From: Mycolicibacterium goodii
GTDB taxonomy: Bacteria > Actinomycetota > Actinomycetes > Mycobacteriales > Mycobacteriaceae
Length of the DNA stretch: 64,000 bases
NCBI RefSeq assembly: GCF_001187505.1
Contig: NZ_CP012150.1
Span: forward strand, 3,100,001-3,164,000
Reading direction: 5' to 3'
Position numbers and translations under genes: made by a program. This document shows positions 9,244 to 17,405 of the stretch, piece after piece (within the stretch, counting starts at the first letter, position 1; the number at the start of each line of letters is the position of its first letter). The notes beneath the pieces were generated by a model, which was given only the letters and a program-made list of their open reading frames with translations, was not told the DNA's origin and made no database searches.

Positions 9244-9573
9244 TCACACCTGACATGCAGTCCCCGCCTCCCCGATGATCCGGCCTTCGCGGTAATCAAC
9301 GTTGTTGTAATTGGTGGCTGCTCGGCCCAGTTTCTCTGTAAATTCTTCGGACACCCTAACCAGAGTCTCGCCAGCAGCCTTTCGCGCCTCACCGTCCCCT
9401 AAAGCACTGGTAGTCGCCCAGCAAACAAGCCCGTGCGAACTCTCGATTCTCGAGGTGGTGTCAGCGACTGACCGGTTCGCGCCAGTGATGAGGTCCGCCG
9501 CTGTCCGATGTTTGGCGCCCAGCTCACCCAGGTAGTCGGTCAGCACTTTGAGATTCATAGCCAGGTTCGACAC
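9244..9573 (-). CDS. EspC-like ESX secretion-associated protein
   Basis: 109 residues from GTG 9573, chosen because GAGGAAGGG lies 6 nt upstream on the minus strand; an ATG 5 nt further upstream is out of frame. The pattern fits the ESX EspC family (PF10824): helix-turn-helix hairpin with LTDYLGELGAKHRTAADLI, SSHGLVCWA in the turn, and AATNYNNVD at the end of the second helix. YNNVD matches the YxxxD type VII secretion signal, in the same place as YSEAD of M. tuberculosis EspC. EspC is co-secreted with EspA through ESX-1. Lies 22 nt upstream of the EspD-like gene and 28 nt downstream of the EspA-like gene. Confidence 0.85.
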   Translation of the reverse strand: MSNLAMNLKVLTDYLGELGAKHRTAADLITGANRSVADTTSRIESSHGLVCWATTSALGDGEARKAAGETLVRVSEEFTEKLGRAATNYNNVDYREGRIIGEAGTACQV

Positions 9574-9601
9574 TGCATACCCTTCCTCTGGTTACTCGCA
9601 T

Positions 9602-10594
9602 TCACTTTGGAAGCCCCTGGAGGTGACTGGGGGGAGTTATATGTGGACGGGGCAAATCGGCGGGCAGGTCATAGGTAGGCGGTGCGTGTTCCTCGACCGG
9701 CAGAGGCGAAGCCGGCGGGCCGTATACCGGGGTGATCTCACGGGGCTCGTATCCTGATTCGGCTTTTGCCCTGGTGGGAAGATTACGTTGATCTTCCTTC
9801 GGATCCACGAAGGGCCCACAACCTTCGGCATTCCCGGACGTGTCCGTCTTTGCGCTTTCGTAGTGTTCCGTTTCAGCGCGAATTTCCGAGGCGTTTGTCA
9901 TGGAATCGTGGACCATTTGCGCCATTCGTGTAGATGTGGTGGCCAGGGCAGAGGCGGCCGTAAGAGAATCTACGAATAGTATCTTGGCTACGTTCACACC
10001 CGGCACGGATAGTGCTACACGAGATGCGAGTCCATAGTCGTACAACATCTGTGACGTCGAGTCGAGGACTTCACGGGTTTGTCGCACCTGCTCAGCTTCT
10101 CGTTGCAGAATTTTACCAATATTGGTGTCGGCAACCGAAACGTTTGAAATGTGTTTGCGGTGAGCCCTACTGTTTTCGTCATACTGGGCAGCCGCGATGC
10201 CGTCCCAACCGCTTTCGTCCAGTTCGGCGCTAATCAATGTATCCACAGCTTTCTCAAGCTTTACCGCGGATTGAGAATATTCGCTTCCTGTTTCTATGCT
10301 GCCCGTGCCGGTCAGTTTCTTTTCGCCCTCGATAACAAGCTGTGCCGCCGCCAGCGGAGGTGAGTCGGCCCACTTCACAAGCGGTGCGACATATGCGAGT
10401 GGCGCCGGTCCTACTTCGAGTCCAAGTCCGGCTGCGCCGGTGATTACGTCGGCGACATCGCCGGCGACTTTTCGGGCGTCCGTGACGGCACTGTGAACAT
10501 CCAATTCGAAGATGTTTTTAACGAGGCTAGGAACATCGCTTACTCCGCTCCTGATGCCGTTGCCGATCTTTGCTAGGTCAGTCAGAATGCCCAC
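9602..10594 (-). CDS. EspA/EspE-like ESX secretion-associated protein
   Basis: 330 residues from GTG 10594, with GAGGGGG 6 nt upstream. The central region (~residues 105-235) follows the EspA helical-hairpin pattern: YSQSAVKLEKAVDTL, a WxG turn in SGWDGIAAAQYDENSRAH (EspA has GWLGSAADKYAGKNRNH), VADTNIGKILQREAEQVRQTREVL, then a hydrophobic segment around VPGVNVAKILFVDSL. The C-terminal ~90 residues are Pro-rich and low complexity, as in EspA/EspE/EspK. It lacks the full ~390-residue EspA length. First gene of the espA-C-D-like operon; a substrate of a type VII system is the inference. The secreting system is not in this window. Confidence 0.8.
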   Translation of the reverse strand: MGILTDLAKIGNGIRSGVSDVPSLVKNIFELDVHSAVTDARKVAGDVADVITGAAGLGLEVGPAPLAYVAPLVKWADSPPLAAAQLVIEGEKKLTGTGSIETGSEYSQSAVKLEKAVDTLISAELDESGWDGIAAAQYDENSRAHRKHISNVSVADTNIGKILQREAEQVRQTREVLDSTSQMLYDYGLASRVALSVPGVNVAKILFVDSLTAASALATTSTRMAQMVHDSMTNASEIRAETEHYESAKTDTSGNAEGCGPFVDPKEDQRNLPTRAKAESGYEPREITPVYGPPASPLPVEEHAPPTYDLPADLPRPHITPPSHLQGLPK

Positions 10595-10710
10595 TACTCA
10601 CCCCCTCAGAGGCAGTCTAAAGGTATGAGGTGTGCGTCCGGTGCACCACATTCCGCGCGTCAGCACCGTCCGGGACAGGTTAGCGGGAACGAGGTGGCGG
10701 CGCGTACACC

Positions 10711-10902
10711 TCACACCACACGATCAACAATGTGGATGGCCTCGTCGTGGTGATGGCCCATTCGTACGGCTGTATACCGGCACCACGCGGGGTGGGGCGC
10801 CTGAACCTGCGGCTGATCATCTACCCGCGGTGTTCCTCGTCGGCGTCGGGCACTCGTTGTTGAGCCAGCGGCGAACACTTCTTGTGCCTTCGAACCTGAC
10901 GT
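10711..10902 (+). pseudogene. Degraded alpha/beta-hydrolase fragment
   Basis: Reading the + strand from 10711 gives NNVDGLVVVMAHSYGCIPA, then RLNLRLIIY; a shift of one frame near 10825 gives AVFLVGVGHSLLS. Together these follow the usual order of an alpha/beta-hydrolase: strand beta5 plus a nucleophile elbow (AHSYG), a short helix, then the strand-loop (VYLAAF-like) and GESL-type segment. No start codon, no complete domain, and a stop soon after. I read this as the remnant of a lost gene. The match is by eye and short. Confidence 0.4.
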
Positions 10903-10973
10903 GATCATGCCGCCGAATCCTGCGGGGGCGCAGCGGCTTGGCAGCCACACCGTCGACATTCGGGAGTGAAGGC

Positions 10974-11009
10974 GACCATGTTCTGTTGCCCTGGCGACAG
11001 AACATGGTC
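10974..11009. terminator. Large near-perfect palindrome, probable terminator of the acyltransferase gene
   Basis: The left arm GACCATGTTCTGTTGCC and right arm GGCGACAGAACATGGTC pair over 17 bp with one G-T mismatch and only CT between them. It starts 44 nt after the acyltransferase stop in its direction of transcription. No clear T-run follows, as is common for mycobacterial terminators; an operator is the alternative. Confidence 0.55.
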
Positions 11010-11053
11010 AGAGAGGCACGGAGCTCTGCGTGCCGACCGGTCACTCACCGTTC

Positions 11054-12415
11054 CTATCGCCCAGCGGCGCTAATGGATTCGAGGTGCGAGATTGTCTCTG
11101 GTTGACCGGCTCCTCGGCAACGGCGCGCGAGCCAGCGCGCCGTGACCAGCGCGGCGAGCATCACGACGACGCAATACATGCCCTGGTCCTTCAGGCCCCA
11201 CGCCACCGAGGTCAGCGTCGCCGCGCCGGCGGTGCACAGCAGCAGACCCACCGCCACGCTTCGCATCCCGGGTGCGGCAACCGATCCGCCGTCCCACAGC
11301 GGCAGCGGGTTGTTCTCCAGCGGGCGCAGCGCCACGAACGCGACACCGACCAGAACGGTCATCAGCACCATCTGCACCACCGACAGTGCGACGAAACCGG
11401 GGGAGGCCGGGTCGTAGCGGTCGAGTCCGGCGTAGTCGAACACCAGATGCATGCCGAGCAACAGCGGCATGTGCCACAGGTACAGCGTCATCGCCCCGGA
11501 GTTGCCGATCGCGGCCAGCCACCACACCCGGGGACGGCGCGCCCAGCGTGTGATCGCCGGTGCCGACGCGATGGCGAACGCGCACAGCATGATTGCGTGT
11601 CCGGCCAGCAGCAGCGACGGCGGGGTCATGTTCTTGAGCTGCTGGGTCTCGATGCCGACGAGGCTCAATTCGTAAGGGCCGAAGTACAACAGCGCGAGGT
11701 TGACGGCGAACATGCCGAGGCCGATCCGCAGACCGGCGGCCGCGGTCAGCAGCCGGCGGCGGTAGGCGACGCCGAGCATGCCGGGAATCAGCCACACCAC
11801 GGTGTTGAGATAGCCGAGCGCGGCGTAGCCGTCGAGGTTGATCCGGACGGCGTCGATCGCCGCGATGAACACATAGGTGCCGAGCACCGCGCCGATGAGC
11901 CGGCCGACGGTGGTGATGCGGGCCAGCAGCGGCACCGCGGCGAGCACCAGCACGTAGGCGCCCAGGAACCACAGCAGCTGCGTCGAAATACCCGCGATCG
12001 GCTCGTACACGTGCACCGGCAGAATCGCGCGCAACACCACGAGTGTCGCAGTCCAGAACGCCAGGTAGTAGAACACCGGGCGGTACAACCGCGTGCACCG
12101 GCGCAGCAGCCATCCGCCCCATGCGGTACCGGGCCGCCACGACTGCACACACGCCGCGACCCCGGCGAAGAAGAACAACGGCATGATCTGGAACACCCAG
12201 GTCAGCGCCTGGAAAACGGTCGAGGCGGTGAGCAGGTTGCTCCAGATGAACACGTCGTCGCGGATGGTGCTGGTGGCCATGATGGTGTGGCCGAGCACCA
12301 CGCCCACCAGGCTGACGATGCGGATGACGTCGATGGCGCGGTCACGGTCGGCCGGGGTGTTCGCCGCCACCGCTGCGGGGCTGGGGAACAGGGCGGCTCT
12401 CGCGGGTGCTGTCAT
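11054..12415 (-). CDS. Acyltransferase 3 family membrane protein
   Basis: 453 residues with about ten hydrophobic helices. The start DRDRAIDVIRIVSLVGVVLGH carries the His of the acyltransferase-3 (PF01757) first helix, followed by RCTRLYRPVFYYLAFW and TLYLWHMPLLLGMHL near the end. Family members transfer acyl groups to sugars or lipids on the outer face of the membrane. No partner gene indicates the acceptor. ATG start is preceded by no convincing Shine-Dalgarno sequence. Confidence 0.88.
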   Translation of the reverse strand: MTAPARAALFPSPAAVAANTPADRDRAIDVIRIVSLVGVVLGHTIMATSTIRDDVFIWSNLLTASTVFQALTWVFQIMPLFFFAGVAACVQSWRPGTAWGGWLLRRCTRLYRPVFYYLAFWTATLVVLRAILPVHVYEPIAGISTQLLWFLGAYVLVLAAVPLLARITTVGRLIGAVLGTYVFIAAIDAVRINLDGYAALGYLNTVVWLIPGMLGVAYRRRLLTAAAGLRIGLGMFAVNLALLYFGPYELSLVGIETQQLKNMTPPSLLLAGHAIMLCAFAIASAPAITRWARRPRVWWLAAIGNSGAMTLYLWHMPLLLGMHLVFDYAGLDRYDPASPGFVALSVVQMVLMTVLVGVAFVALRPLENNPLPLWDGGSVAAPGMRSVAVGLLLCTAGAATLTSVAWGLKDQGMYCVVVMLAALVTARWLARRCRGAGQPETISHLESISAAGR

Positions 12416-12450
12416 GCCGGAAACGCTATGGGGGTATGACGCCTGCGTCT

Positions 12451-13698
12451 CTAGGTAGAAGCACTCAATTCCACGCTCTCGGCCCGCTTCTGCCGCGCTT
12501 CCTCGACGAGGATCCCGACGAGGCAGATCACCGCGAGCGCCGCGACGGCCAGTGCGAACGCGATCCCGGAGGGCCGCAGCCCGAAGTGCTGCGCGGCGAG
12601 TCCCTCACCGACGACGGGCAGTGAGAGCGCGACGTAGGCGACGACGAAGTAGGTGGAGCTCACCTCGGCGCGGCGGCCGGACGGTGTCTTCTCGGCGATC
12701 GCGGCCAACCCTCGGCTGAAGCTCATGCCCTGCCCGACACCGGACACCACGGCGGCGGCGATCAGTGCCGGCAACGACGAAAAGTGCAGCGCCGCAGTGA
12801 GGATGAGCATACCGACGATCAGGATGGCGCACCCGATCGCGACGGCCCGCCCGGGCGGCATACGGTTCGCCAGCACCTGCGTCACCGCCGAGGCCGCGAA
12901 GATCGAGCACGCGATCGCACCGGCCACGGCGTGGTTGTCGATGCCGATCACGTTGGACAGCAGCGACGGTGCGACCGCGGTGTACATCCCGGTGACGGCG
13001 AAACCGGCGAACGCGGCGATGGCGGCGATGACGAACACGGTCCGCACCTCCGGCGGCACCGAGAGCCGCTGCAGGCCCAGGGTGCCGGACTTGCTGGAGG
13101 TCTCCGGGATCACGAGCACCGCGACACCTGCGAGCACCGCCATCCCGATGTGGACGAGAAACGGCAGGTGCAGCGGTTGGGGTGCGTACTGCACCAGCAC
13201 ACCGGCGAGCAGTGGGCCGCCGCCGAGGCCGCCCATGTTGGCGACGGTGGCCACCGCGGCGGCGCGGCTGCGCCATGCCTGCGGGGCGGCCTCGATGACG
13301 GCGGCGGTGGCGGTGCCGGTGAACAGGCCCGCCGACAGTCCGGAGAACACGCGGCCCACCAGCAGGACCGGGACCGAGTCGGCGAACAGGAACACCGCGG
13401 CGCTGATCAGCGCGGCCGCCACACCGGCCAGCAGGACGGGCCGCCTGCCGATGGCGTCCGACCAGCTGCCGAACAGCAGCAACGCGAACAGGACGCCACC
13501 GGCGTAGGTGGCGTAGATGACGGTGGTGGTGAGCACGGCGAAATGCTCGTGCTCGGCGTATAGCGCATACATGGGGGTCGGCAATGTGGTGCCGACCATG
13601 ATCGCCGCGAAGGCATAGGTCAGGAGGGCAAAAGAAAAACGCCGAGTGCGGGGCACGAGTCGATCAACGTCGGCGCGTCGTCGACCTAATCCCCACAC
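12451..13698 (-). CDS. MFS transporter
   Basis: Up to 415 residues, with about 12 hydrophobic helices. The loop 2-3 motif is GSWSDAIGRRPVLLAG (MFS motif A), and VFSGLSAGLFTGTATAAVIEAAP matches the drug:H+ antiporter layout. Most likely a small-molecule exporter; substrate unknown. The first GTG (13698) lies inside a predicted terminator-like hairpin, so an internal GTG at 13656 (VPRTRRFSFALL) is an equally good start. It lies 11 nt after the ActP stop, with that hairpin between the two coding regions. Confidence 0.88.
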   Translation of the reverse strand: MWGLGRRRADVDRLVPRTRRFSFALLTYAFAAIMVGTTLPTPMYALYAEHEHFAVLTTTVIYATYAGGVLFALLLFGSWSDAIGRRPVLLAGVAAALISAAVFLFADSVPVLLVGRVFSGLSAGLFTGTATAAVIEAAPQAWRSRAAAVATVANMGGLGGGPLLAGVLVQYAPQPLHLPFLVHIGMAVLAGVAVLVIPETSSKSGTLGLQRLSVPPEVRTVFVIAAIAAFAGFAVTGMYTAVAPSLLSNVIGIDNHAVAGAIACSIFAASAVTQVLANRMPPGRAVAIGCAILIVGMLILTAALHFSSLPALIAAAVVSGVGQGMSFSRGLAAIAEKTPSGRRAEVSSTYFVVAYVALSLPVVGEGLAAQHFGLRPSGIAFALAVAALAVICLVGILVEEARQKRAESVELSAST

Positions 13699-13705
13699 TC
13701 GGCGT
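13631..13705 (-). terminator. Intrinsic terminator/attenuator between actP and the MFS gene
   Basis: Minus-strand arms ACGCCGAGTGTGGGG (13705-13691) and CCCCGCACTCGGCGT (13653-13639) pair over 15 bp with one mismatch. They are followed directly by TTTTTCTTT, a true T-run that is rare in this genome. The structure begins 4 nt after the actP stop and covers the 5' end of the MFS frame, so it either ends actP transcription or conditions read-through into the MFS gene. Confidence 0.7.
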
Positions 13706-13709
13706 CCGG

Positions 13710-15341
13710 TCAGTGTGAAATCGCTTTCTCCGCTCCGACACCGGTCAGCGAGCGGACCTCCATCTCGGCGGCGATGGCGGGATCCTCGTCATCCGGCGAG
13801 GTCAGGGTGCCGACGATGCCGAGGATGAACGCCAGCGGGATCGACACGATGCCCGGGTTGGCCAGCGGGAAGAAGTCGAAGTCCGCGCCGGGGATCATCG
13901 CGGTCTTCGAACCCGACACCGCGGGGGAGAACACGATCAGCACGATCGTCGAGATCAGGCCGCCGTACATGCTCCACAGCGCGCCGCGGGTGTTGAACCG
14001 CTTCCAGTACAGCGAGTACACGATGGTCGGCAGGTTGGCCGCGGCCGCGACGGCGAACGCCAACGCCACCAGGAATGCGATGTTCTGCCCGTTGGCCAGG
14101 ATGCCCAACCCGATCGCGAGCACACCCAGCACCACCGCGGTGATGCGGGACACCCGGACCTGCTCGTCCTCGGTCACCTTGTGCGACTTGAGAACACTGG
14201 CGTACACGTCGTGGGCGAACGACGCCGACGCCGTGATGGTCAGGCCCGCGACCACCGCGAGGATCGTCGCGAACGCGACGGCGGAGATGATGCCCAGCAG
14301 GACCACGCCGCCGAGCTGGAACGCCAGCAGCGGGGCCGCCGAGTTCACCCCACCGGCCGCGCCGAGGATGCGGTCCGGACCGACCATGGCCGCCGCGCCG
14401 TAGCCCAGCACCAGCGTGAACAGGTAGAACGCGCCGATCAGCGCGATCGCCCACACCACCGAGCGGCGGGCTTCCTTGGCGGTCGGCACGGTGTAGAACC
14501 GCATCAGCACGTGCGGCAGGCCCGCGGTGCCGAGCACGAGTGCGATCGCCAACGAGATGAAGTTGATCTGCGAGGTCAGCGACCCGCCGTACTGCGCTCC
14601 GGGGGCCAGCACATCGCGGCTCGCGACACCCTGTGTCGTGGATTCCGAGATGGCCGTCTGGGCGGAGCCGAGGATGTCGGAGAGGTTGATGCCGAACTTC
14701 ACGAGCACCATGACTGTCATGAGCCCGGCACCGGCGATCAGCAGGACGGCCTTGATGATCTGCACCCAGGTGGTGCCCTTCATGCCGCCGACCAGCACGT
14801 AGACGATCATGAGCACACCGACGACGGCGATCACGACGGACTGCCCGGTGCGGCTGTTGATGTCGAGCAGCAGCGCGACGAGGCCGCCTGCGCCCGCCAT
14901 CTGGGCCAGCAAGTAGAACAGCGACACCGTCAGCGTCGAGGTGGCGGCCGCCATCCGGACCGGACGCTGCTTGAGCCGGAAGCTCAGCACGTCGGCCATC
15001 GTGAATTTTCCTGTGTTGCGGAGCAGTTCGGCCACCAGCAGCAGGGCGACGAGCCATGCGACGAGGAAGCCGATGGAGTACAGGAAGCCGTCGTAGCCGT
15101 AGACGGCGATGGCGCCCGCGATGCCCAGGAAGCTCGCCGCCGACAGGTAGTCACCGGCGATCGCGATTCCGTTCTGCGGACCGGAGAAACCGCGACCGCC
15201 GGTGAAGAATTCGGTTGCCGTGGCGTTGCGCTTGCTGGCGCGGATCACCACGAACAGGGTGACCACGACGAAGAGGCTGAAGATGCCGATGTTGGCGGCG
15301 GGGTTGCCGATGGTCTCGGCGGCGTGGAAGGTGACGTTCAC
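13710..15341 (-). CDS. actP: Cation/acetate symporter (SSS family)
   Basis: 543 residues with about 13 hydrophobic helices. Family signatures: FFTGGRGFSGPQNGIAIAGDYLSAASFLGI near the N-terminus and LGTAGLPHVLMRFYTVPTAKEARRS in the middle. It is the ActP type of sodium:solute symporter, which takes up acetate and related short carboxylates. Its start overlaps the DUF485 gene by 4 nt (GTGA), the usual yjcH-actP arrangement. A second DUF485/SSS pair lies at 17.4-19.5 kb. Confidence 0.93.
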   Translation of the reverse strand: MNVTFHAAETIGNPAANIGIFSLFVVVTLFVVIRASKRNATATEFFTGGRGFSGPQNGIAIAGDYLSAASFLGIAGAIAVYGYDGFLYSIGFLVAWLVALLLVAELLRNTGKFTMADVLSFRLKQRPVRMAAATSTLTVSLFYLLAQMAGAGGLVALLLDINSRTGQSVVIAVVGVLMIVYVLVGGMKGTTWVQIIKAVLLIAGAGLMTVMVLVKFGINLSDILGSAQTAISESTTQGVASRDVLAPGAQYGGSLTSQINFISLAIALVLGTAGLPHVLMRFYTVPTAKEARRSVVWAIALIGAFYLFTLVLGYGAAAMVGPDRILGAAGGVNSAAPLLAFQLGGVVLLGIISAVAFATILAVVAGLTITASASFAHDVYASVLKSHKVTEDEQVRVSRITAVVLGVLAIGLGILANGQNIAFLVALAFAVAAAANLPTIVYSLYWKRFNTRGALWSMYGGLISTIVLIVFSPAVSGSKTAMIPGADFDFFPLANPGIVSIPLAFILGIVGTLTSPDDEDPAIAAEMEVRSLTGVGAEKAISH

Positions 15342-15685
15342 TGCGCGGTCCCTTCGAGTTCCTCACGGATGGCCGCGGCGCGCGGGTCGAGTTCCCGGTT
15401 GGCGAACCGCACGTACAGGCCGGTGATGACGAACGTGGACAAGAATTGACCGAGGCCGATGATCAACCCGACGTTGATGTTGCCGATCACCTGGATCGCC
15501 ATGAAGTCGTGGGCGAACGCACCCAGGGCGACGTAGATGGCGTACCAGACCAGGAAGAACGCCGTCATGGGGAACACGAACCGACGCAGCCTGCTGCGCA
15601 GCTCCTTGAACTCGGGACTGGCCTGCATGGCCACGAACTGCGCACTGCTGGGCGCGTGTCGGGCGGATAGCTCGGTTTCGGACAC
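15338..15685 (-). CDS. DUF485 membrane protein (YjcH-type), partner of ActP
   Basis: 115 residues from GTG 15685 with AGGAG 6 nt upstream. Two transmembrane helices (FVFPMTAFFLVWYAIYVALG and VGLIIGLGQFLSTFVITGLY) and the motif SPEFKELRSRLRRFVFP define DUF485 (PF04341). Such proteins are nearly always encoded directly before SSS acetate symporters and probably form an accessory subunit. Translation is coupled to actP by a 4-nt overlap. Confidence 0.93.
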   Translation of the reverse strand: MSETELSARHAPSSAQFVAMQASPEFKELRSRLRRFVFPMTAFFLVWYAIYVALGAFAHDFMAIQVIGNINVGLIIGLGQFLSTFVITGLYVRFANRELDPRAAAIREELEGTAQ

Positions 15686-15852
15686 CGTGACTCCTGAGGA
15701 TCGACTGTGGGCGGGCTCGCGCCATGAACCTAATTGAGATGTGAGTCACATAGTGGGTTGCCCACGCAACGAACGCCGAAACCGGCCAGTGCTGCGCTCA
15801 ACGGTCGGTCAGCGACGTTGAACGGCACCTTCGATCCGGGCTCATCCGCCGC

Positions 15853-16850
15853 TCACCGGGAGACGACGACCTTGCCCACCATCCGTCCCGACTCCACCAT
15901 CCGGTGTGCCTCGCGCAGATTCCCGGCGTTGATTCCGTCGATGGCCGTCGTCAGGGTGGTCCGCAGTTCGCCGCGGTCCACCAGGTCCGCCGCGGCCGTC
16001 AGCAGCCGTTGCTGCCCGGCGATGTCGTAACCGGTCAGTGGCCGCGTGAACATCAATTCCCAGTGCCACGCAATGCTTTTCGTCTTCAGGACCACGAGCT
16101 CCAAGCCTTCTGGCTCGTCGATCGCGGTGATGTGCCCGAACGGCCGCACGATGTCGGCGTAGATGTCGACGTTGCCGGCGGAGTGCGGGGAGAACAGGTA
16201 GTCGACGCCTCGGGGGAGACCTCGAGTGCCTGCGCCCGCAGGTCGTGGTGGTCGATGACCTCGTCGGCGCCCAGGTCACGCACCCACTGGCGCGATTCGT
16301 CGCGGCTGGCGGTCGCGATCACCCGAACGCCGGTGAGTTTCTTGGCGAGCTGGATCAGCACCGATCCGACGCCGCCCGCGGCGCCGAGAACCAGCAGGTC
16401 ACCGCGCGAATCCGCGGTGAGGTTGAACCGCTCGAACAGCGTCTCCCACGCGGTGATCGTGGTGAGCGGCAAGGCCGCGGCGTCCCGGAAGGACAACGAG
16501 CGGGGTTTGCGGGAGACGATGCGCTCGTCGACGGCGTGCAGTTGCGCGTTGGTGCCGGGCCTGCTGACATCGCCGGCGTACCAGACCTCGTCGCCGACGG
16601 CGAGTGTGGTGACCTCGCTGCCGACGGCTTCCACGACGCCCGCGGCGTCGAACCCGAGGATGGTCGGTTCGGTGGAGGGGCCAAGGCTGCGGCGTCGTTT
16701 GATGTCGACGGGGTTCACCGATACCGCCTCGACGCGCACCAGCACGTCGTGCGGCCGCAGTTCGGGAACGTCGATCGTGATGTCCTGCAATGAATCTGGG
16801 TCATCGACGGGCAAGGCGGTGAATGATCCGATGGCGGTCATGGTCGGCAT
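15853..16850 (-). pseudogene. Zinc-type alcohol dehydrogenase/quinone oxidoreductase, frameshifted
   Basis: The frame from ATG 16850 encodes a MDR protein: LQDITIDVPELRPHDVLVRV, VNPVDIKRR, GFDAAGVVEAVGSEV, VLGAAGGVGSVLIQLAKKL (Rossmann nucleotide site) and GADEVIDHHDL. After LEVSPEAS (about 16210) it runs into nonsense, while the next frame continues the family sequence (DYLFSPHSAGN, DIVRPFGHITAID, YDIAGQQRLL) to the expected end GRMVGKVVVSR and a stop at 15853. One missing base in or beside the run of Cs at 16205-16214 explains it. This is the zinc-binding alcohol dehydrogenase family-1 type of quinone reductase. Either a true pseudogene or a sequencing error. Confidence 0.85.
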
Positions 16851-17018
16851 ACCGGCGATGCTAGACCTCGAACCTCGGTGTTGTGCAAGGGCGATAAGTG
16901 TCACCGGGGGAAGTAATGCCGGTAGTCGCCTCGGCTTCAGGTGAACTCGGCGGTACCCTTCAAGGTCCGTAGCTTTCGATTCGACAGCTTTGCAGTTCAT
17001 CGCCGTGAGGAGGCCGCC

Positions 17019-17402
17019 GTGGCCAGACCATGCCCGACGGGACGCCACGATCACCACAACGTGTACTCGGAGACCTGCCCGTGCCGCGCGTTGCTGGACC
17101 TGCTCGCCAACAAATGGTCGGCGCTGATCATCGGACTGCTGGACGAGCAGGGCGCGGTGCGGTTCACCGAACTGCAGGCGCAACTGCCCGGTGTGGGCGC
17201 CAAGATGCTCACCCGCACGTTGCGGCGTCTCGAGGCCGCGTCGCTGGTGTCGCGCACGATATATCCCGAGGTGCCGCCGCGGGTCGAGTACACGCTCACC
17301 GAGTTGGGCGTGAGCGTGTCCGAACCGCTGGGGCAGGTGCGGGCATGGGCCGAGAGCAACATCGACCAGATCGAACGGCTCAACCCGAACTGGGCGCAGT
17401 AG
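17019..17402 (+). CDS. HxlR-family redox-type regulator
   Basis: 127 residues from GTG 17019, with GAGGAGG 6 nt before it. HxlR winged helix (PF01638): LDLLANKWSALIIGLLDEQG, RFTELQAQLPGVGAKMLTRTLRRLEAASLV, and PPRVEYTLTELG. Three Cys near the N-terminus (CPTG..., ETCPCR) include the conserved position used by quinone-sensing members such as YodB and QorR. It is divergent from the oxidoreductase at 15.85-16.85 kb, the same pairing as QorR/qor2, so repression of that gene with relief by electrophiles is the likely role. Confidence 0.9.
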   Translation: MARPCPTGRHDHHNVYSETCPCRALLDLLANKWSALIIGLLDEQGAVRFTELQAQLPGVGAKMLTRTLRRLEAASLVSRTIYPEVPPRVEYTLTELGVSVSEPLGQVRAWAESNIDQIERLNPNWAQ

Positions 17403-17405
17403 CGC

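Larger units (their letters stand above)
10595..11053. other. 459-nt intergenic region upstream of the esp-like operon
   Basis: Between the EspA-like start (10594) and the acyltransferase stop (11054), both on the minus strand. It must contain the promoter of the esp-like operon. Apart from the hydrolase remnant and the palindrome at 10974-11009 no complete gene is seen; the short open frames (for example 10632-10904) have no recognisable product. Confidence 0.6.

Noticed and set aside
10632..10904. 90-residue open frame upstream of the esp-like operon
   Set aside because: No start signal or domain; frame overlaps the hydrolase remnant and only its last part makes sense as hydrolase debris.
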